Of a DNA stretch of 64,000 nt, positions 1 to 9,200 are shown in pieces. The position numbers and the translations under genes are program-made. Position 1 is the first letter of the stretch. Each line of letters begins with the position of its first letter. Source of the stretch: Mesorhizobium sp. NFR06 (lineage in GTDB: Bacteria > Pseudomonadota > Alphaproteobacteria > Rhizobiales > Rhizobiaceae). The notes below the pieces were generated by a model. That model was not told the origin of the DNA. It searched no databases and saw nothing but the letters and a program-made list of their open reading frames with translations. The stretch lies in contig NZ_FOVT01000003.1 in assembly GCF_900115245.1 (NCBI RefSeq), forward strand, positions 371,154 through 435,153. The letters are read 5' to 3'.

Positions 1-515
1 GCGGCGCTATCGGCCGATACCGTGTCGAAGGCGTCGTCGGAGAGCACGCGGTCGATCAGGACGCCGGTCATGCCGTTGGATTTCATGAAGGCGGCGGCCG
101 GGCCGTGCTCGTTGCGCACCGGCGCCAAGACCACACCGGCCACGCGCCAGTCATGCATGCGGGCGAGGATTTCCGTCTCGCGCGCTTCCGATTCACGGCT
201 CGACGCCGCGACCAGCGTGTAGCCACGTTGTTCGGCGAGGCCTTCGAGTTCGGTGACCATCTGGCCGAAGAACTCGCTTTCGAATTCCGGCATGATGGCG
301 CCGATGATACGGCGCTTGGCGCGCCGCATGTCGGAGGCGAGCGGATCGACGCGGTAGCCCAAATGCTCGACGGCATCGAAAACACGCTGCGCGTTTTCCG
401 GCTTCACCGTGGTGACGCCGGCCAGCACCTTGGAGACGGTGGCCGCCGACACGCCGGCATGGCTTGCCACGTCATGGATCGACGGACGCCGCTGCGGGCT
501 CTTGTGTTGCGCCAT
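1..515 (-). CDS. LacI-family transcriptional regulator (3' end outside window)
   Basis: Sugar-responsive DNA-binding repressor, cut by the window edge so only the first ~171 residues are visible. The N-terminus has the LacI helix-turn-helix (SIHDVASHAGVSAATVSKVL, about residues 12-31), the hinge region, and the start of the periplasmic-binding-like effector domain (RRIIGAIMPEFESEFF onward). The ATG at 513-515 is preceded by a strong Shine-Dalgarno sequence (GGAGGTC on the minus strand). It diverges from the 2-hydroxyacid dehydrogenase gene at 662, with palindromic AT-rich sites between them, so it probably represses itself and/or that gene. The effector cannot be read from what is visible. 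Confidence 0.9.
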   Translation of the reverse strand, partial: MAQHKSPQRRPSIHDVASHAGVSAATVSKVLAGVTTVKPENAQRVFDAVEHLGYRVDPLASDMRRAKRRIIGAIMPEFESEFFGQMVTELEGLAEQRGYTLVAASSRESEARETEILARMHDWRVAGVVLAPVRNEHGPAAAFMKSNGMTGVLIDRVLSDDAFDTVSADSA

Positions 516-569
516 TGACCTCCTCCCCGAGTGCGGGCAGCCGCGCGCTGCCTTGCCAATATAAACGAT

Positions 570-600
570 AAATCGATTTTTCGCAGTTGTAAATCGGTTC
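570..600. promoter_or_regulatory. Candidate LacI operator pair
   Basis: The divergent intergenic region holds a perfect 10-bp palindrome AAATCGATTT (570-579) with the central CG typical of LacI-family operators. A related imperfect copy, AAATCGGTTC (591-600), begins 21 bp further on, about two helical turns away. The region is AT-rich compared with its surroundings. Binding by the adjacent LacI protein is inferred from position and symmetry only. Confidence 0.45.
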
Positions 601-661
601 ATCGGGAGTAAAACTGGAAAGATGTGATTGACGCGATCCAATCGTGCCCGGGAGGAAAAAC

Positions 662-1693
662 ATGTCCGACAATGCCTTGCCGCTGGTCATCAGTGCGCCC
701 GAGCCGCGCACGCTCGACCTGATTTTCACGCCGTCGCAACTGGCGCTGTTTCGCAGGAAATATCGCATCGTCGAGACAACGCCCGAAGGTGTGGCGGAGT
801 TGCCGACCGATGTGCTGGCCGAAGCGCGCTATATCGTCGGTCAGCCGCCGATTTCAGCCGAAACGCTGGAGAAGCTGAAGGTGTTGCGCTGCATCTTCAA
901 TGTCGAGACCAATCTCCTCAACAACATGCCCTATGAGACGCTGTTCGCACGCGGCATCCATGTCGTCACTACCGGCCTGGTCTTCGCCGAGCCGGTCGCC
1001 GAGCTCGGCCTGGCCATGGCGCTGAACCTGGCGCGCAACATCGTCGATGCCGACCTCGCGTTTCGAGAGGGCAAGGAATTGTGGGGCGGCGACGGTAACC
1101 AGAGCGCGCGCCTGCTCTCGGGCGCCGATGTCGGCATCATCGGTTTTGGCGATCTTGGCCGCGCCCTCAACCGCCTGCTGACCGGCTTCCGCACCCGCAC
1201 CAAGGTCTTCGACCCTTGGCTGCCGCCGTCGATCCTCGTCGACAACGGCGTCGAGCCGGCCTCGCTGGACGAGGTGTTGTCGCAGAGCGATTTCGTCTTC
1301 GTCGTCGCTTCCGTCACCAGCGAGAATCAAGGCTTCCTGGGCGCCGATGCCTTTGCCAGGATGCGCAAGGGCGCCGCCTTCATCTTGCTCAGCCGCGCCG
1401 GGGTCGTCGATTTCGCGGCGCTGATGCAGGCGGTGAAGAGCGGCCGCATCGTTGCCGCAAGCGACGTCTTCCCGCAAGAGCCGCTGGCGCAGGACCACCC
1501 GGTGCGCACGCTTGCCGGCTTCCTGCGCTCGGCGCATCGTGCCGGCGCCCTCGATGTCGCCTTCAAGCGCATGGGCGACATGGTGCTGGAGGACATGGAC
1601 CTGATTGACCGCGGCCTGCCGCCGCTGCGATCCAAGCGCGCCGAGCGCGAGACGGTTTCGCGAATGCGCTCCAAGCCGGTCGACAGGAATTAG
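662..1693 (+). CDS. D-isomer-specific 2-hydroxyacid dehydrogenase family protein
   Basis: Cytoplasmic NAD(P)-dependent oxidoreductase of the D-2-hydroxyacid dehydrogenase family. The nucleotide-binding domain has the expected glycine motif (VGIIGFGDLGRAL, about residues 150-162). The C-terminal catalytic segment keeps an arginine (LLSRAGVVD), a glutamate (FPQEPL) and a histidine (SAHRAG). The strand around the catalytic His is atypical (SAHRAGA rather than SPHxAG), so the substrate may be unusual. I chose the ATG at 662 because GGGAGG lies 8 nt upstream; an in-frame GTG at 644 has no ribosome-binding site. The gene is alone on its strand and divergent from the LacI gene. Its length (343 aa) is normal for the family. 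Confidence 0.85.
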   Translation: MSDNALPLVISAPEPRTLDLIFTPSQLALFRRKYRIVETTPEGVAELPTDVLAEARYIVGQPPISAETLEKLKVLRCIFNVETNLLNNMPYETLFARGIHVVTTGLVFAEPVAELGLAMALNLARNIVDADLAFREGKELWGGDGNQSARLLSGADVGIIGFGDLGRALNRLLTGFRTRTKVFDPWLPPSILVDNGVEPASLDEVLSQSDFVFVVASVTSENQGFLGADAFARMRKGAAFILLSRAGVVDFAALMQAVKSGRIVAASDVFPQEPLAQDHPVRTLAGFLRSAHRAGALDVAFKRMGDMVLEDMDLIDRGLPPLRSKRAERETVSRMRSKPVDRN

Positions 1694-1739
1694 AGCAATT
1701 CCAGTCCCGGAACCGCTGCACGCTTCCGAGCGGCATGCG

Positions 1740-2522
1740 CTAGGCGACGAGATCGCTGCTTGCTGCTTGCTTGCCCGGCTCTGCGAAATTGGCCTTGAGC
1801 CAGGTGATCGCGCTGGCGACGTCTTCGATGGCGAAGCGCGCGGCCGTCTCGCCTTGCGGCTTCACGCGGATAGAAATTCCTCCCGCCGCATTGACGGTCT
1901 CGAAGCCGTTCTCGTCGGACGTATCGTCGCCCAGGAACACGGGACGCCTGCCGGTGAACGGATCGATCTGCATGAAGCGGCGGATCGCGGCGCCCTTGGC
2001 CGCCTCCAGCGGCATCAGCTCGACGCCGGCATTGCCGGCGATCACGCGGTAGCCTTTCGGCAGGCGGCCAAGCGCGGCCTCGACCAGTTCCGTCGCCCGC
2101 GCCAGAAGCTGCGGCGCGGCCCTGGTGTGGATCGCCAGCACCGGACCCTTGCGCTCGACATAGACCGCCTTGCTTGCCAGCTCCAATTCGATCTCGTCGG
2201 CGAGTGCCGCCATGTCCGCCGGCTCGTCGGCGGCCTCGATCCGTCCAGCTGGAGCGATCCTGTGCTCCAATCCGTAGAGGCCGGCGATGCGCAGTTTCAA
2301 GGGATCGAACAGCTGGTCCACGGCTTCGATCGAGCGGCCGGTGATGAAGGCCAGCGCTCCGTCCAGCCGCCGCTCCATCGTTCCCAGCAGGTGCCGCAAC
2401 TCGCCGCTGACCGACACGCTGTCCGGATGCGCCGCGTGCTCCAGCAAGGTGCCATCGATGTCGAGGAAAAGCGCCCACCGGCCTTCGGGAAGCGGCGGGG
2501 TAAGGTCTGCCTGAATGCTCAT
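1740..2522 (-). CDS. otsB: Trehalose-6-phosphate phosphatase
   Basis: HAD-superfamily phosphatase that removes phosphate from trehalose-6-phosphate, the second step of the OtsAB pathway. Motif I is clear (FLDIDGTLLE, about residues 19-28), and the conserved FLGDDTSDENGF motif IV is present near residue 197. At 260 aa it has the family's usual length. Its ATG overlaps the end of otsA by 4 nt, so the two are translationally coupled. It is the last gene of a leftward operon and converges with the 2-hydroxyacid dehydrogenase gene. Confidence 0.95.
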   Translation of the reverse strand: MSIQADLTPPLPEGRWALFLDIDGTLLEHAAHPDSVSVSGELRHLLGTMERRLDGALAFITGRSIEAVDQLFDPLKLRIAGLYGLEHRIAPAGRIEAADEPADMAALADEIELELASKAVYVERKGPVLAIHTRAAPQLLARATELVEAALGRLPKGYRVIAGNAGVELMPLEAAKGAAIRRFMQIDPFTGRRPVFLGDDTSDENGFETVNAAGGISIRVKPQGETAARFAIEDVASAITWLKANFAEPGKQAASSDLVA

Positions 2523-4312
2523 CGGAATCCGACTGCGTGTTTGCGTTCGAACATGGAGACGACATTGTCGCCGGTGGGGCCGGTCGGCCGGTCGTATGAA
2601 GCGGTGACCCGATCAAGCTCGCCGCGCTTTCTCAACCGCGCCGCGTCGAGCAGCATGCTGCCGGCCCAGCGAAAGACATTGTTGTCGCGGACGATCTCGC
2701 GCATGCGCCGCATGCGCTCGCGCTGCTCGTCCGGTCCCATGGTCAGCGCCTGCAGCATGGCCTCGCTCATTGTCGCCGCGTCGTAAGGATTGACGATGAG
2801 CGCCTCCAGCAGCTCGCGCGAGGCGCCGGCGAAGGTGCTGAGCAGCAGCACGCCCTGCTCGTCGTCGCGCGACGCCACGAACTCCTTGGCGACGAGGTTC
2901 ATGCCGTCATGCAGGCTGGTGACCATGCAGATGTCGGCCGCACGATAGATCTCGTACACGCCTTTTTGAGAGTGATGTTCCGCCACCAGCACGACCGGCT
3001 GATAGGTGTCGTTGCCGTAGCGCTGGTTCAGCTCGTCGGCATAGCGCAGGCATTCCTCGTGCAGATGCTTGTAAGCCGGTAGCGTGCCGCGGCTGGGTGC
3101 GGCGATCTGAAGGAACACCACTTCTCCGATCGTTTCTGGATGGCGAATGAACAGCTCCTCCAGCGCGTGGAAGCGGTCGAGGATGCCCTTGGTGTAATCG
3201 AGGCGCTCGACGCCGACGCATAGTTTGGCATCGGCTGGAATGTCGAACCGTTTGCGGATCCGCGCGCTGCACTCTTCGACACCGGGCAGCGCCTTGAGCA
3301 ACTCGACTGGCCATTCTATCGAGATCGGATAGGCATGCACCAGCGTGACCTGGCCGCCATAGGAGACGGCCGCATCGGCGCGCTCGATCCGGCTTTCCAT
3401 GAAGCGGTCGACGCTCTCGGTGAAATTGTTGGCATGGAACTGCGTGTGGAAGCCCATGATCGAGCTGCCGAGCAGGCCGTCGAGGATGCGCTCGCGCCAC
3501 GGGCAGATGCTGAACACTTCCGAGTTCGGCCACGGGATATGCCAGAAGGTGATGATGATCGCCTCCGGCAGCCGCTCGCGGATCATGCGCGGCAAAAGCG
3601 CGAAGTGGTAGTCCTGGACCAGAACGATCGGCCGCTCGTTGCGCGCCTCGGCGACAACCGTGTCGGCGAATTTGCGGTTCACGGCCTCATAGGTCTCCCA
3701 GTCCGACTCGCGGAAGATCGGCCGCGTGAACGCGATATGGCAAAGCGGCCACAGGCCTTCGTTGGCAAAGCCAAGATAGTAGCCCTGGTATTCGTCGTCG
3801 CTCAGCCAGACGCGGCGCAGTGTGTACGATGGATTGCCGGGCGGCACCTGCACACGGTCGCTCGCGTCGACCACCGCCCGGTCGGCGCTGCCGCCGCCAT
3901 AGGCGATCCAGGTGCCGGCGCAGGCGCGCGTGATCGGTTCAAGCGCCGAGACCAGCCCGCTCGCCGGCACGACGAGCTCGACGTCGCCGTCCTTGGTCTC
4001 GTTATGGATGTAAGGTTCGCGATTGGAGACGACGATCACCTGGGCATCCGGCAACTCGTCGGCGAGGATCCTGCGCACCGTGTCCGGCGACCAGGTGACC
4101 AGAGCCGCGTCGACCGACTGCCCGTTCTTCTCGAATTCGCGCAGCACCTTGCGCGCGGCTTCGGCGGCAAAGTCGTCGCCCGAGCCTGGCGAAGCAGCAG
4201 CTTTCGAATGATGACGACGATGCCGGGACATCGAAATGAAGATCGCGATAGCGGAAAGTGCGAGGCTTGCGAGAATAAGGACCAGTAAGAGGTCGGCGCC
4301 ATATTGTGTCAT
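2519..4312 (-). CDS. otsA: Trehalose-6-phosphate synthase with N-terminal membrane anchor
   Basis: GT20 glycosyltransferase that makes trehalose-6-phosphate from a nucleotide-glucose and glucose-6-phosphate. The catalytic core starts near residue 90 ([10 protein letters not shown]). It contains the acceptor-site tryptophan and histidine region ([10 protein letters not shown]), the ERLDYTKG motif and the [14 protein letters not shown] donor-binding motif. At 597 aa it is about 120 residues longer than the usual OtsA. The extension opens with a hydrophobic segment (about residues 9-28) followed by a basic stretch ([10 protein letters not shown]), which predicts a single membrane anchor with the enzyme in the cytoplasm. 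It is coupled to otsB by a 4-nt overlap. Confidence 0.93.
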   Translation of the reverse strand: MTQYGADLLLVLILASLALSAIAIFISMSRHRRHHSKAAASPGSGDDFAAEAARKVLREFEKNGQSVDAALVTWSPDTVRRILADELPDAQVIVVSNREPYIHNETKDGDVELVVPASGLVSALEPITRACAGTWIAYGGGSADRAVVDASDRVQVPPGNPSYTLRRVWLSDDEYQGYYLGFANEGLWPLCHIAFTRPIFRESDWETYEAVNRKFADTVVAEARNERPIVLVQDYHFALLPRMIRERLPEAIIITFWHIPWPNSEVFSICPWRERILDGLLGSSIMGFHTQFHANNFTESVDRFMESRIERADAAVSYGGQVTLVHAYPISIEWPVELLKALPGVEECSARIRKRFDIPADAKLCVGVERLDYTKGILDRFHALEELFIRHPETIGEVVFLQIAAPSRGTLPAYKHLHEECLRYADELNQRYGNDTYQPVVLVAEHHSQKGVYEIYRAADICMVTSLHDGMNLVAKEFVASRDDEQGVLLLSTFAGASRELLEALIVNPYDAATMSEAMLQALTMGPDEQRERMRRMREIVRDNNVFRWAGSMLLDAARLRKRGELDRVTASYDRPTGPTGDNVVSMFERKHAVGFR

Positions 4313-4460
4313 TGAAATGCCAGGTAGCCTCCGGCTGTCCGCTCATTGTCTTGGTTCTGGCCCCCTGCAGACGGGCAGGCCGGTTCAGGTCTGCAACGCA
4401 CAAACCGGCCATGGGTTCCGACATTTTTCGATTGTCGAACTTGGGGTTGCAGAACTTTAT

Positions 4461-6623
4461 TTACGTACGCACGATGAGTGGCACCTGGCCCTCGTGCCGG
4501 TCGGACAGGAAGGCGACGACGCGGTCGCCGACCCGCTGGAAGGTGAGATCGACGGCCTTGTCGCCGACCGAGAGATGGCGGAGCGTGAGCGTGTCGATGC
4601 CGATCGGCAGCCTCGGGCGCGTGACATGCAATTCGCCTTGCCAGCCGTCGATTTCCAGGCCCAGGCAGGCCTGCATCAGCATGAAGGCGGAGCCCGCCGA
4701 CCAGGCCTGCGGCAGGCAGGCGACGGGATAGGCGATGGGCGCCTCGCCGGGCGCGCGGGTGAAGCCGCAAAACAGTTCGGGTAGCCGCATGTTGAAATGC
4801 ACGGCCGACTCGAAGGTGCCGCTCATCAGCCGCACCACGCTGTCGCGTTCGCCGTAACGCGCCAGGCCCACGCCGCAAAGCGCCGTATCATGCGGCCAGA
4901 TCGAGCCGTTGTGGTAGGACATCGGGTTGAAAAACACCGCATCGTCGGCGAGCGTCCTCAGTCCCCAACCGGAATGGAAGGAGGCCGACAGCAACTGGTC
5001 TGCGACCAGCTTGGCCCGCTCGGGCTGCGGCAGCCCGACGAACAGCAGGTGCCCGGCATTTGATGTGCGAACCTTGCATGGCCGGCCCTCGCCATCGATG
5101 GCCAAGGCATAGAAGTTCATGTCGTCGAGCCAGAAATCGCGTTCCACGGCGATCCGCATTTCCTCGGCGCGGCCTTCCCAGTGTTCGGCGTCCGCGAATT
5201 CGCCGCGGCGGCGCGCAAGTGCGGCCATGCCACGGAAGGCGGCAAAGACATAGCCTTGCACTTCGACCAGCGCGATCGGTCCCTTGGGGATGCGGCCGTC
5301 GGCGTGGAACACCGAATCGAAGCTGTCCTTCCAGCCTTGGTTGGCGAGGCCGGATTCGGCGGCGCGCTGGTAGGTGACGAAGCCGGTGGCGCGGCTCGCC
5401 TCCTCCGTCCATTCGGCGGCGGCCTTGAGCGATGGCCACAGCTTGTCGATGAAGGCCATGTCGCCGGTGCGGTCGGCATAGGCCGAAGCGAGATGGATAT
5501 AGAGCGGCGTGGTGTCGACGCCGCCATAATAGCGCCCGAACGGAAGCTCGCGCAGCGCCGCCATCTCGCCCTTGCGCGTCTCATGCATGATCTTGCCCGG
5601 CTGGGAATCGCTGAAGGGCGACGTCTCGGTCGCCTGATGTTCGGCCAGATAGGCAAGCACGCCGCGCGCCAGTCCGGGATTGAGCCAGAGCATCTGCAGG
5701 CTCGAGATCACGCCGTCGCGGCCGAACGCGGTCGAAAACCACGGAATGCCGGCATAGGGATAAGGCCCGGTCGGTAGCTCCGTCGTGAGCAGCGCTACAT
5801 CGGCACGGGCGCGCTCGACCCAGTCGTTGAAGACGCGGCCCGAGCTGCGCACCGTCGCGCCATGCCGTCGCTTGGCGCGCATTCCGAACCGGGCACGCGC
5901 CGCGGCTGCGCGGAACCGGTCTCGATTGGGAGCCTCGGAAGCTTCCGGGCCGATTTCTACATAAAGCACCTTGCTGCTGCGCTTGGTCACCGCGATCAGG
6001 AAGTCGGCACGATTGTCGCCCAGTTTGTCGGGCGCCTGCGAGAACGAGATCGCCGACAGGCGCGGCAGCCCGTCAAGGCCGTCATATCCCAGCATGACGG
6101 ACTCCTTTTCGGTCTTCGCGACATGCGTCGTTCCGCGCTTTACCCTGGTCGAACCGCGCACCTCGAACATGTCGCGGAAGTCGGCGGCGAAATGCAGCGA
6201 GACCGTGATGGTCGAATGCTCGCGGCTGTAGTTGGAAAGCGTGATGCGTTCGAACAGCCGGTCCTGCCAGAGCAGCCGGACACGCTCGATGTGGATCGCG
6301 CCCTGCGGGATGTCGCGGCCGGCGGCGCTTTGGATCGGCAGGTTGGTCAGGTTGGAGGTGAACAGCACGTTGTCCTGGCTCAGCGAAGCGCCGAGCAACG
6401 ACATCTGCCTGCCGCCGATGGTCAGCCGGAACTCGGAAAGCACGCGGGTGTCGTCGCGGAAGAAGCCGTCGCCCGCCCCTCTGATGTCGCCATAGGCATC
6501 GGCGACCGCGAAACAATCGCCCTGCTTGAGCGCAAAGAGCCGGTGCGGTTCCCGCGGCGCCATTTCGTCGAGCGAGGAAAGGGCCACGGCAGGATCGAGC
6601 TTGCGCTCGTCGAGCTCCGTCAT
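4461..6623 (-). CDS. Amylo-alpha-1,6-glucosidase / glycogen-debranching-type glycoside hydrolase
   Basis: A 720-aa protein with the N-terminal beta-sandwich of the glycogen-debranching N-terminal domain (GDE_N_bis). Motifs here are DTRVLSEFRLTIGGRQ near residue 58 and FAADFRDMFEVRG near 145. A GH63/GH15-like (alpha/alpha)6 barrel follows (YPYAGIPWFSTAFGRDG, about 290-306, then SYHNGSIWPHD near 582). Known relatives trim alpha-1,6 or similar glucans or related osmolytes. There is no signal peptide, so it acts in the cytoplasm. The ATG at 6623 follows GAGGTG. It lies between the GT4 gene and otsA in one leftward operon, so a role in glycogen/trehalose turnover under stress is reasonable. The exact substrate is not readable. 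Confidence 0.85.
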   Translation of the reverse strand: MTELDERKLDPAVALSSLDEMAPREPHRLFALKQGDCFAVADAYGDIRGAGDGFFRDDTRVLSEFRLTIGGRQMSLLGASLSQDNVLFTSNLTNLPIQSAAGRDIPQGAIHIERVRLLWQDRLFERITLSNYSREHSTITVSLHFAADFRDMFEVRGSTRVKRGTTHVAKTEKESVMLGYDGLDGLPRLSAISFSQAPDKLGDNRADFLIAVTKRSSKVLYVEIGPEASEAPNRDRFRAAAARARFGMRAKRRHGATVRSSGRVFNDWVERARADVALLTTELPTGPYPYAGIPWFSTAFGRDGVISSLQMLWLNPGLARGVLAYLAEHQATETSPFSDSQPGKIMHETRKGEMAALRELPFGRYYGGVDTTPLYIHLASAYADRTGDMAFIDKLWPSLKAAAEWTEEASRATGFVTYQRAAESGLANQGWKDSFDSVFHADGRIPKGPIALVEVQGYVFAAFRGMAALARRRGEFADAEHWEGRAEEMRIAVERDFWLDDMNFYALAIDGEGRPCKVRTSNAGHLLFVGLPQPERAKLVADQLLSASFHSGWGLRTLADDAVFFNPMSYHNGSIWPHDTALCGVGLARYGERDSVVRLMSGTFESAVHFNMRLPELFCGFTRAPGEAPIAYPVACLPQAWSAGSAFMLMQACLGLEIDGWQGELHVTRPRLPIGIDTLTLRHLSVGDKAVDLTFQRVGDRVVAFLSDRHEGQVPLIVRT

Positions 6624-6662
6624 TCGTCACCTCTTCGTTTGCCCCACCCTGGGCCGTCAAGG

Positions 6663-7721
6663 TCAAGAGGCCTTGGCCTGCGCTATGCCGGTCAGCCGCA
6701 TATAGGCAGCGAGGTAGTCGCGCGCCATTCTTGCGGCCGAGAACCTTTTCTCGAAGACTGCCCTTACCTGCCGACGATCGACCTTGAGAAGGGCCGGCAT
6801 CGACGCGACGGCATCGTCGACATTATCCACTACGAAGCCAGTGACGCCGTTGTCGACGATCTCCGGCAAGGCGCCGTTGTTCCAGGCGATCACCGGTGTG
6901 CCGCAGGCCATGGCCTCGATCGCGACAAGGCCGAACGGCTCGGGCCAATCGATTGGAAACAGCAGGCCCGCAGCATTGCCGAGAAACGCCTCCTTCTCGT
7001 CTTCCGTGATCTCGCCGACGTAGTCGACGCGGTCGCCATCGATGAGCGCCTCGATATTATCGTGAAAATAAGCGCGGTCGTCGTCGCCGATCTTGGCCGC
7101 CAGCTTCAACCTCAAGCCGCAGCGGCGCGCGATATCGATCGCAAGGTCCGGCCGTTTGTCGCGCGACAGGCGACCCAGGAAGGCGAGATACGGCTCTTCC
7201 GCCGGCGGCTCATAGGTCGGCCGGTAGGCATCGAGCGGCAGTCCGTGATGGATCGTGGCGAGCCAGTTGGCGTCGGGCAAGCCGCGCTTCTGGCTGTGCG
7301 ATATCGAGATCATCGGGAAACGCGGAAAGCGTTTGTAGGCCGGCGCCAGATCGACATAGTCCAGCCGGCCGTGCGGCGTCGTCACCGTGCGCCCCGCGAT
7401 TTGCTCGAAGAAAGGAAAATGCAGGAAGTGGCTGAGATGAAAATGGATAACGTCGAACTCGCCGGCGCGCTCGCGCACTTCGGCAAGCATCGCCAGATGC
7501 GCGGCGATCTCCGATTTCTTCGGACGCGGGTCGAGGCGTATCGCCTGGTCGCGACCGGGCACCAGCCGCGCCGATGTCTCGCTGTCGCCGCTCGCGAACA
7601 ACGTCACATCGTGCCCGTGTTCCACGAGCGCCTCGGTGATGTAAAAGACGATCCGCTCGGTGCCGCCATAAAGTTTCGGCGGCACCGATTCATAAAGCGG
7701 CGCGACATGGGCAATGCGCAT
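6663..7721 (-). CDS. Family 4 glycosyltransferase
   Basis: GT-B-fold retaining glycosyltransferase, 352 aa. The N-terminal glycine loop (YGGTERIV, about residues 18-25) and the C-terminal E-x7-E motif (EPFGLVAIE, about 265-273) followed by MACGTPVIAW are diagnostic. No signal peptide or membrane segment is evident. It is the first gene of the leftward operon with the debranching-type enzyme, otsA and otsB, so it probably transfers glucose to a storage glucan or a small osmolyte; the acceptor is unknown. The ATG at 7721 has GAGGGAC upstream. A stress-type promoter candidate lies directly in front (see 7751-7775). Confidence 0.85.
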   Translation of the reverse strand: MRIAHVAPLYESVPPKLYGGTERIVFYITEALVEHGHDVTLFASGDSETSARLVPGRDQAIRLDPRPKKSEIAAHLAMLAEVRERAGEFDVIHFHLSHFLHFPFFEQIAGRTVTTPHGRLDYVDLAPAYKRFPRFPMISISHSQKRGLPDANWLATIHHGLPLDAYRPTYEPPAEEPYLAFLGRLSRDKRPDLAIDIARRCGLRLKLAAKIGDDDRAYFHDNIEALIDGDRVDYVGEITEDEKEAFLGNAAGLLFPIDWPEPFGLVAIEAMACGTPVIAWNNGALPEIVDNGVTGFVVDNVDDAVASMPALLKVDRRQVRAVFEKRFSAARMARDYLAAYMRLTGIAQAKAS

Positions 7722-7750
7722 CGAGTCCCTCGGCTGTTGACGCGAAGCAA

Positions 7751-7775
7751 AATGCGTCAGCCGCGAGATCGTTCC
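7751..7775 (-). promoter_or_regulatory. Possible EcfG/RpoE2-type general stress promoter
   Basis: On the minus strand the sequence reads GGAAC, then 16 nt, then CATT. The general stress sigma factor consensus in Hyphomicrobiales is GGAAC-N16/17-CGTT, so the -35 element is perfect and the -10 element has one mismatch. Placement fits: about 25-30 nt upstream of the glycosyltransferase ATG at 7721, ahead of the trehalose operon. OtsA is a known RpoE2-dependent gene in Sinorhizobium. This is a pattern match only. Confidence 0.35.
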
Positions 7776-7933
7776 TGCCCAATTCGTCGCGGCTAGGCCG
7801 ATGCCCTGCGGCCCGCCGCGCCAGGATGGTCGCGACCGGCAAAAGCACGACGGACGGCGCCATCATCAAGGTGCCGCGGCGGTGATGGCGGGCGAAAGCC
7901 TTTCTCGCAGGCCAGCCTTGGCGCCACATAACT

Positions 7934-7948
7934 AAATCAACTTGATTT
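7934..7948. promoter_or_regulatory. Perfect 15-bp palindrome, candidate ROK operator
   Basis: AAATCAA-C-TTGATTT is a perfect inverted repeat (7-bp arms, 1-bp centre). It lies in an AT-rich patch 44 bp before the ROK regulator start and on the far side of the divergent region from the trehalose operon. Symmetry and position suggest the operator of the ROK protein. Confidence 0.45.
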
Positions 7949-7991
7949 TCTAAAGTAGTATCATACACTTGCCGCGACTGGTGACTACCGC

Positions 7992-9197
7992 ATGATTGTC
8001 AAGAAAGCCATCTCCGGCACAAATCTCGAGCAGGCGAAATCGCATAACCGGCGTGTGGTGATCGAGACGATCCGCACCAACGGAGCGTTGTCGCGGGCGG
8101 TCATCGCGAGGCTGACGGCGCTGTCGTCTCAGACAATCTCCAACATCGTCGAGGAGTTGGAGCAGGCCGGCGTGCTGCGGCCGGAAGCGACGCTGAAAGG
8201 CGCTCGCGGCCAGCCCGCCGTCCCTTATTCCATCAATCCCGACGGCGGCTATTCGATCGGCCTGCAGCTCGACCACCAGCTCGCGGTCGGCGTCGTCACC
8301 GACCTCTCCGGCACGATGCGCGCCCGCATCGAAAGGCATGTGGACCGGCCCGGGCCCGCGGAGGCCATGCCGTTGCTGGCCGCGATCTCAAGCGACCTGA
8401 TCGCGACGTCCCGCCTCGACCGGAGAAAGCTGCTCGGCATTGGCATGGCGATGCCGGGGCCTTTCGGCGTCGAGGGCATGACCTCGGTCGGCCCGACCGC
8501 CCTCCCCGGCTGGCAGGACTTTCCAGTGGCGGAAGAACTGGAACGGTTGACCGGCATTGCCGTGACCGTCGAGAACGACGCCACCGCGGCGGCGATAGGC
8601 GAGCGGCTTTATGGCGTTGCCCGCAAGCTCGACAGCTTCGTCTATCTCTTCATCGGAACGGGTCTCGGCGCTGGGCTCTTCCTCGACGGTCATCTCTACA
8701 AGGGCAGCCGCCACAATGCCGGCGAGATCGGCCACATCATCGTCCGGCCGGGCGGCCTGCCCTGCGACTGCGGCAAGCGCGGCTGCCTGGAGCGCTACGT
8801 CTCGCTGCGCGCGGCATATGACAGGCTCGATCTGCCGGATCCCGACCACGCTTCTCCCGAGCTGCTGGAGGACCTGCTGGCAAAGGGCGACAGCCGCTTC
8901 AAGGCCTGGCTCGCCGAGGCGGTCGAGCCATTGCGGCAGGCAATCGACATCCTGGAAATGGCGCTCGACCCCGAAACCGTCGTGCTCGGCGGCTTCATGC
9001 CGCTGCCGGTGATCGAGGCTTTGGCCAGCCGGCTGGAACCGCTCCATCTCTCGGTGAGCTCGACCAGCGCCCGTGCCACGCCGCGCGTCGTGGTCGGCGC
9101 CGCTGGCAAAGACACGTCCGTTCTCGGCGCGGCCGCGCTGCCGATCTTTTCGGAAACCAACCCGCAATTCGACGTGCTGCAGAAGCCGGTCACCTGA
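7992..9197 (+). CDS. ROK-family transcriptional regulator (NagC/XylR type)
   Basis: A 401-aa regulator with an N-terminal winged helix-turn-helix (about residues 18-70, RAVIARLTALSSQTISNIVEEL) fused to a ROK sugar-kinase-like domain. The ATPase-fold glycine loops are visible (GIGMAMPGPFG near 155, FIGTGLGAGLFLDG near 221). The ROK zinc motif CDCGKRGCLE is intact near residues 258-267. Such proteins bind a sugar or sugar phosphate and release DNA. It is followed 3 nt later by the deformylase-like gene, so the two are co-transcribed. A palindrome upstream may be its operator. Confidence 0.88.
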   Translation: MIVKKAISGTNLEQAKSHNRRVVIETIRTNGALSRAVIARLTALSSQTISNIVEELEQAGVLRPEATLKGARGQPAVPYSINPDGGYSIGLQLDHQLAVGVVTDLSGTMRARIERHVDRPGPAEAMPLLAAISSDLIATSRLDRRKLLGIGMAMPGPFGVEGMTSVGPTALPGWQDFPVAEELERLTGIAVTVENDATAAAIGERLYGVARKLDSFVYLFIGTGLGAGLFLDGHLYKGSRHNAGEIGHIIVRPGGLPCDCGKRGCLERYVSLRAAYDRLDLPDPDHASPELLEDLLAKGDSRFKAWLAEAVEPLRQAIDILEMALDPETVVLGGFMPLPVIEALASRLEPLHLSVSSTSARATPRVVVGAAGKDTSVLGAAALPIFSETNPQFDVLQKPVT

Positions 9198-9200
9198 CAC

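Noticed and set aside
5862..7796. A 644-codon open frame on the plus strand, and similar long plus-strand frames at 31387-33327 and 34149-35987
   Set aside because: They lie antisense to well-supported genes (debranching enzyme, glycosyltransferase, enolase-type proteins). Their proteins are Arg/Ala/Gly-rich without family motifs, a known effect of high GC.
7690..7968. A 92-codon minus-strand frame in the trehalose/ROK divergent gap
   Set aside because: It overlaps the glycosyltransferase start, the palindrome and the promoter candidate, and its protein shows no family features.
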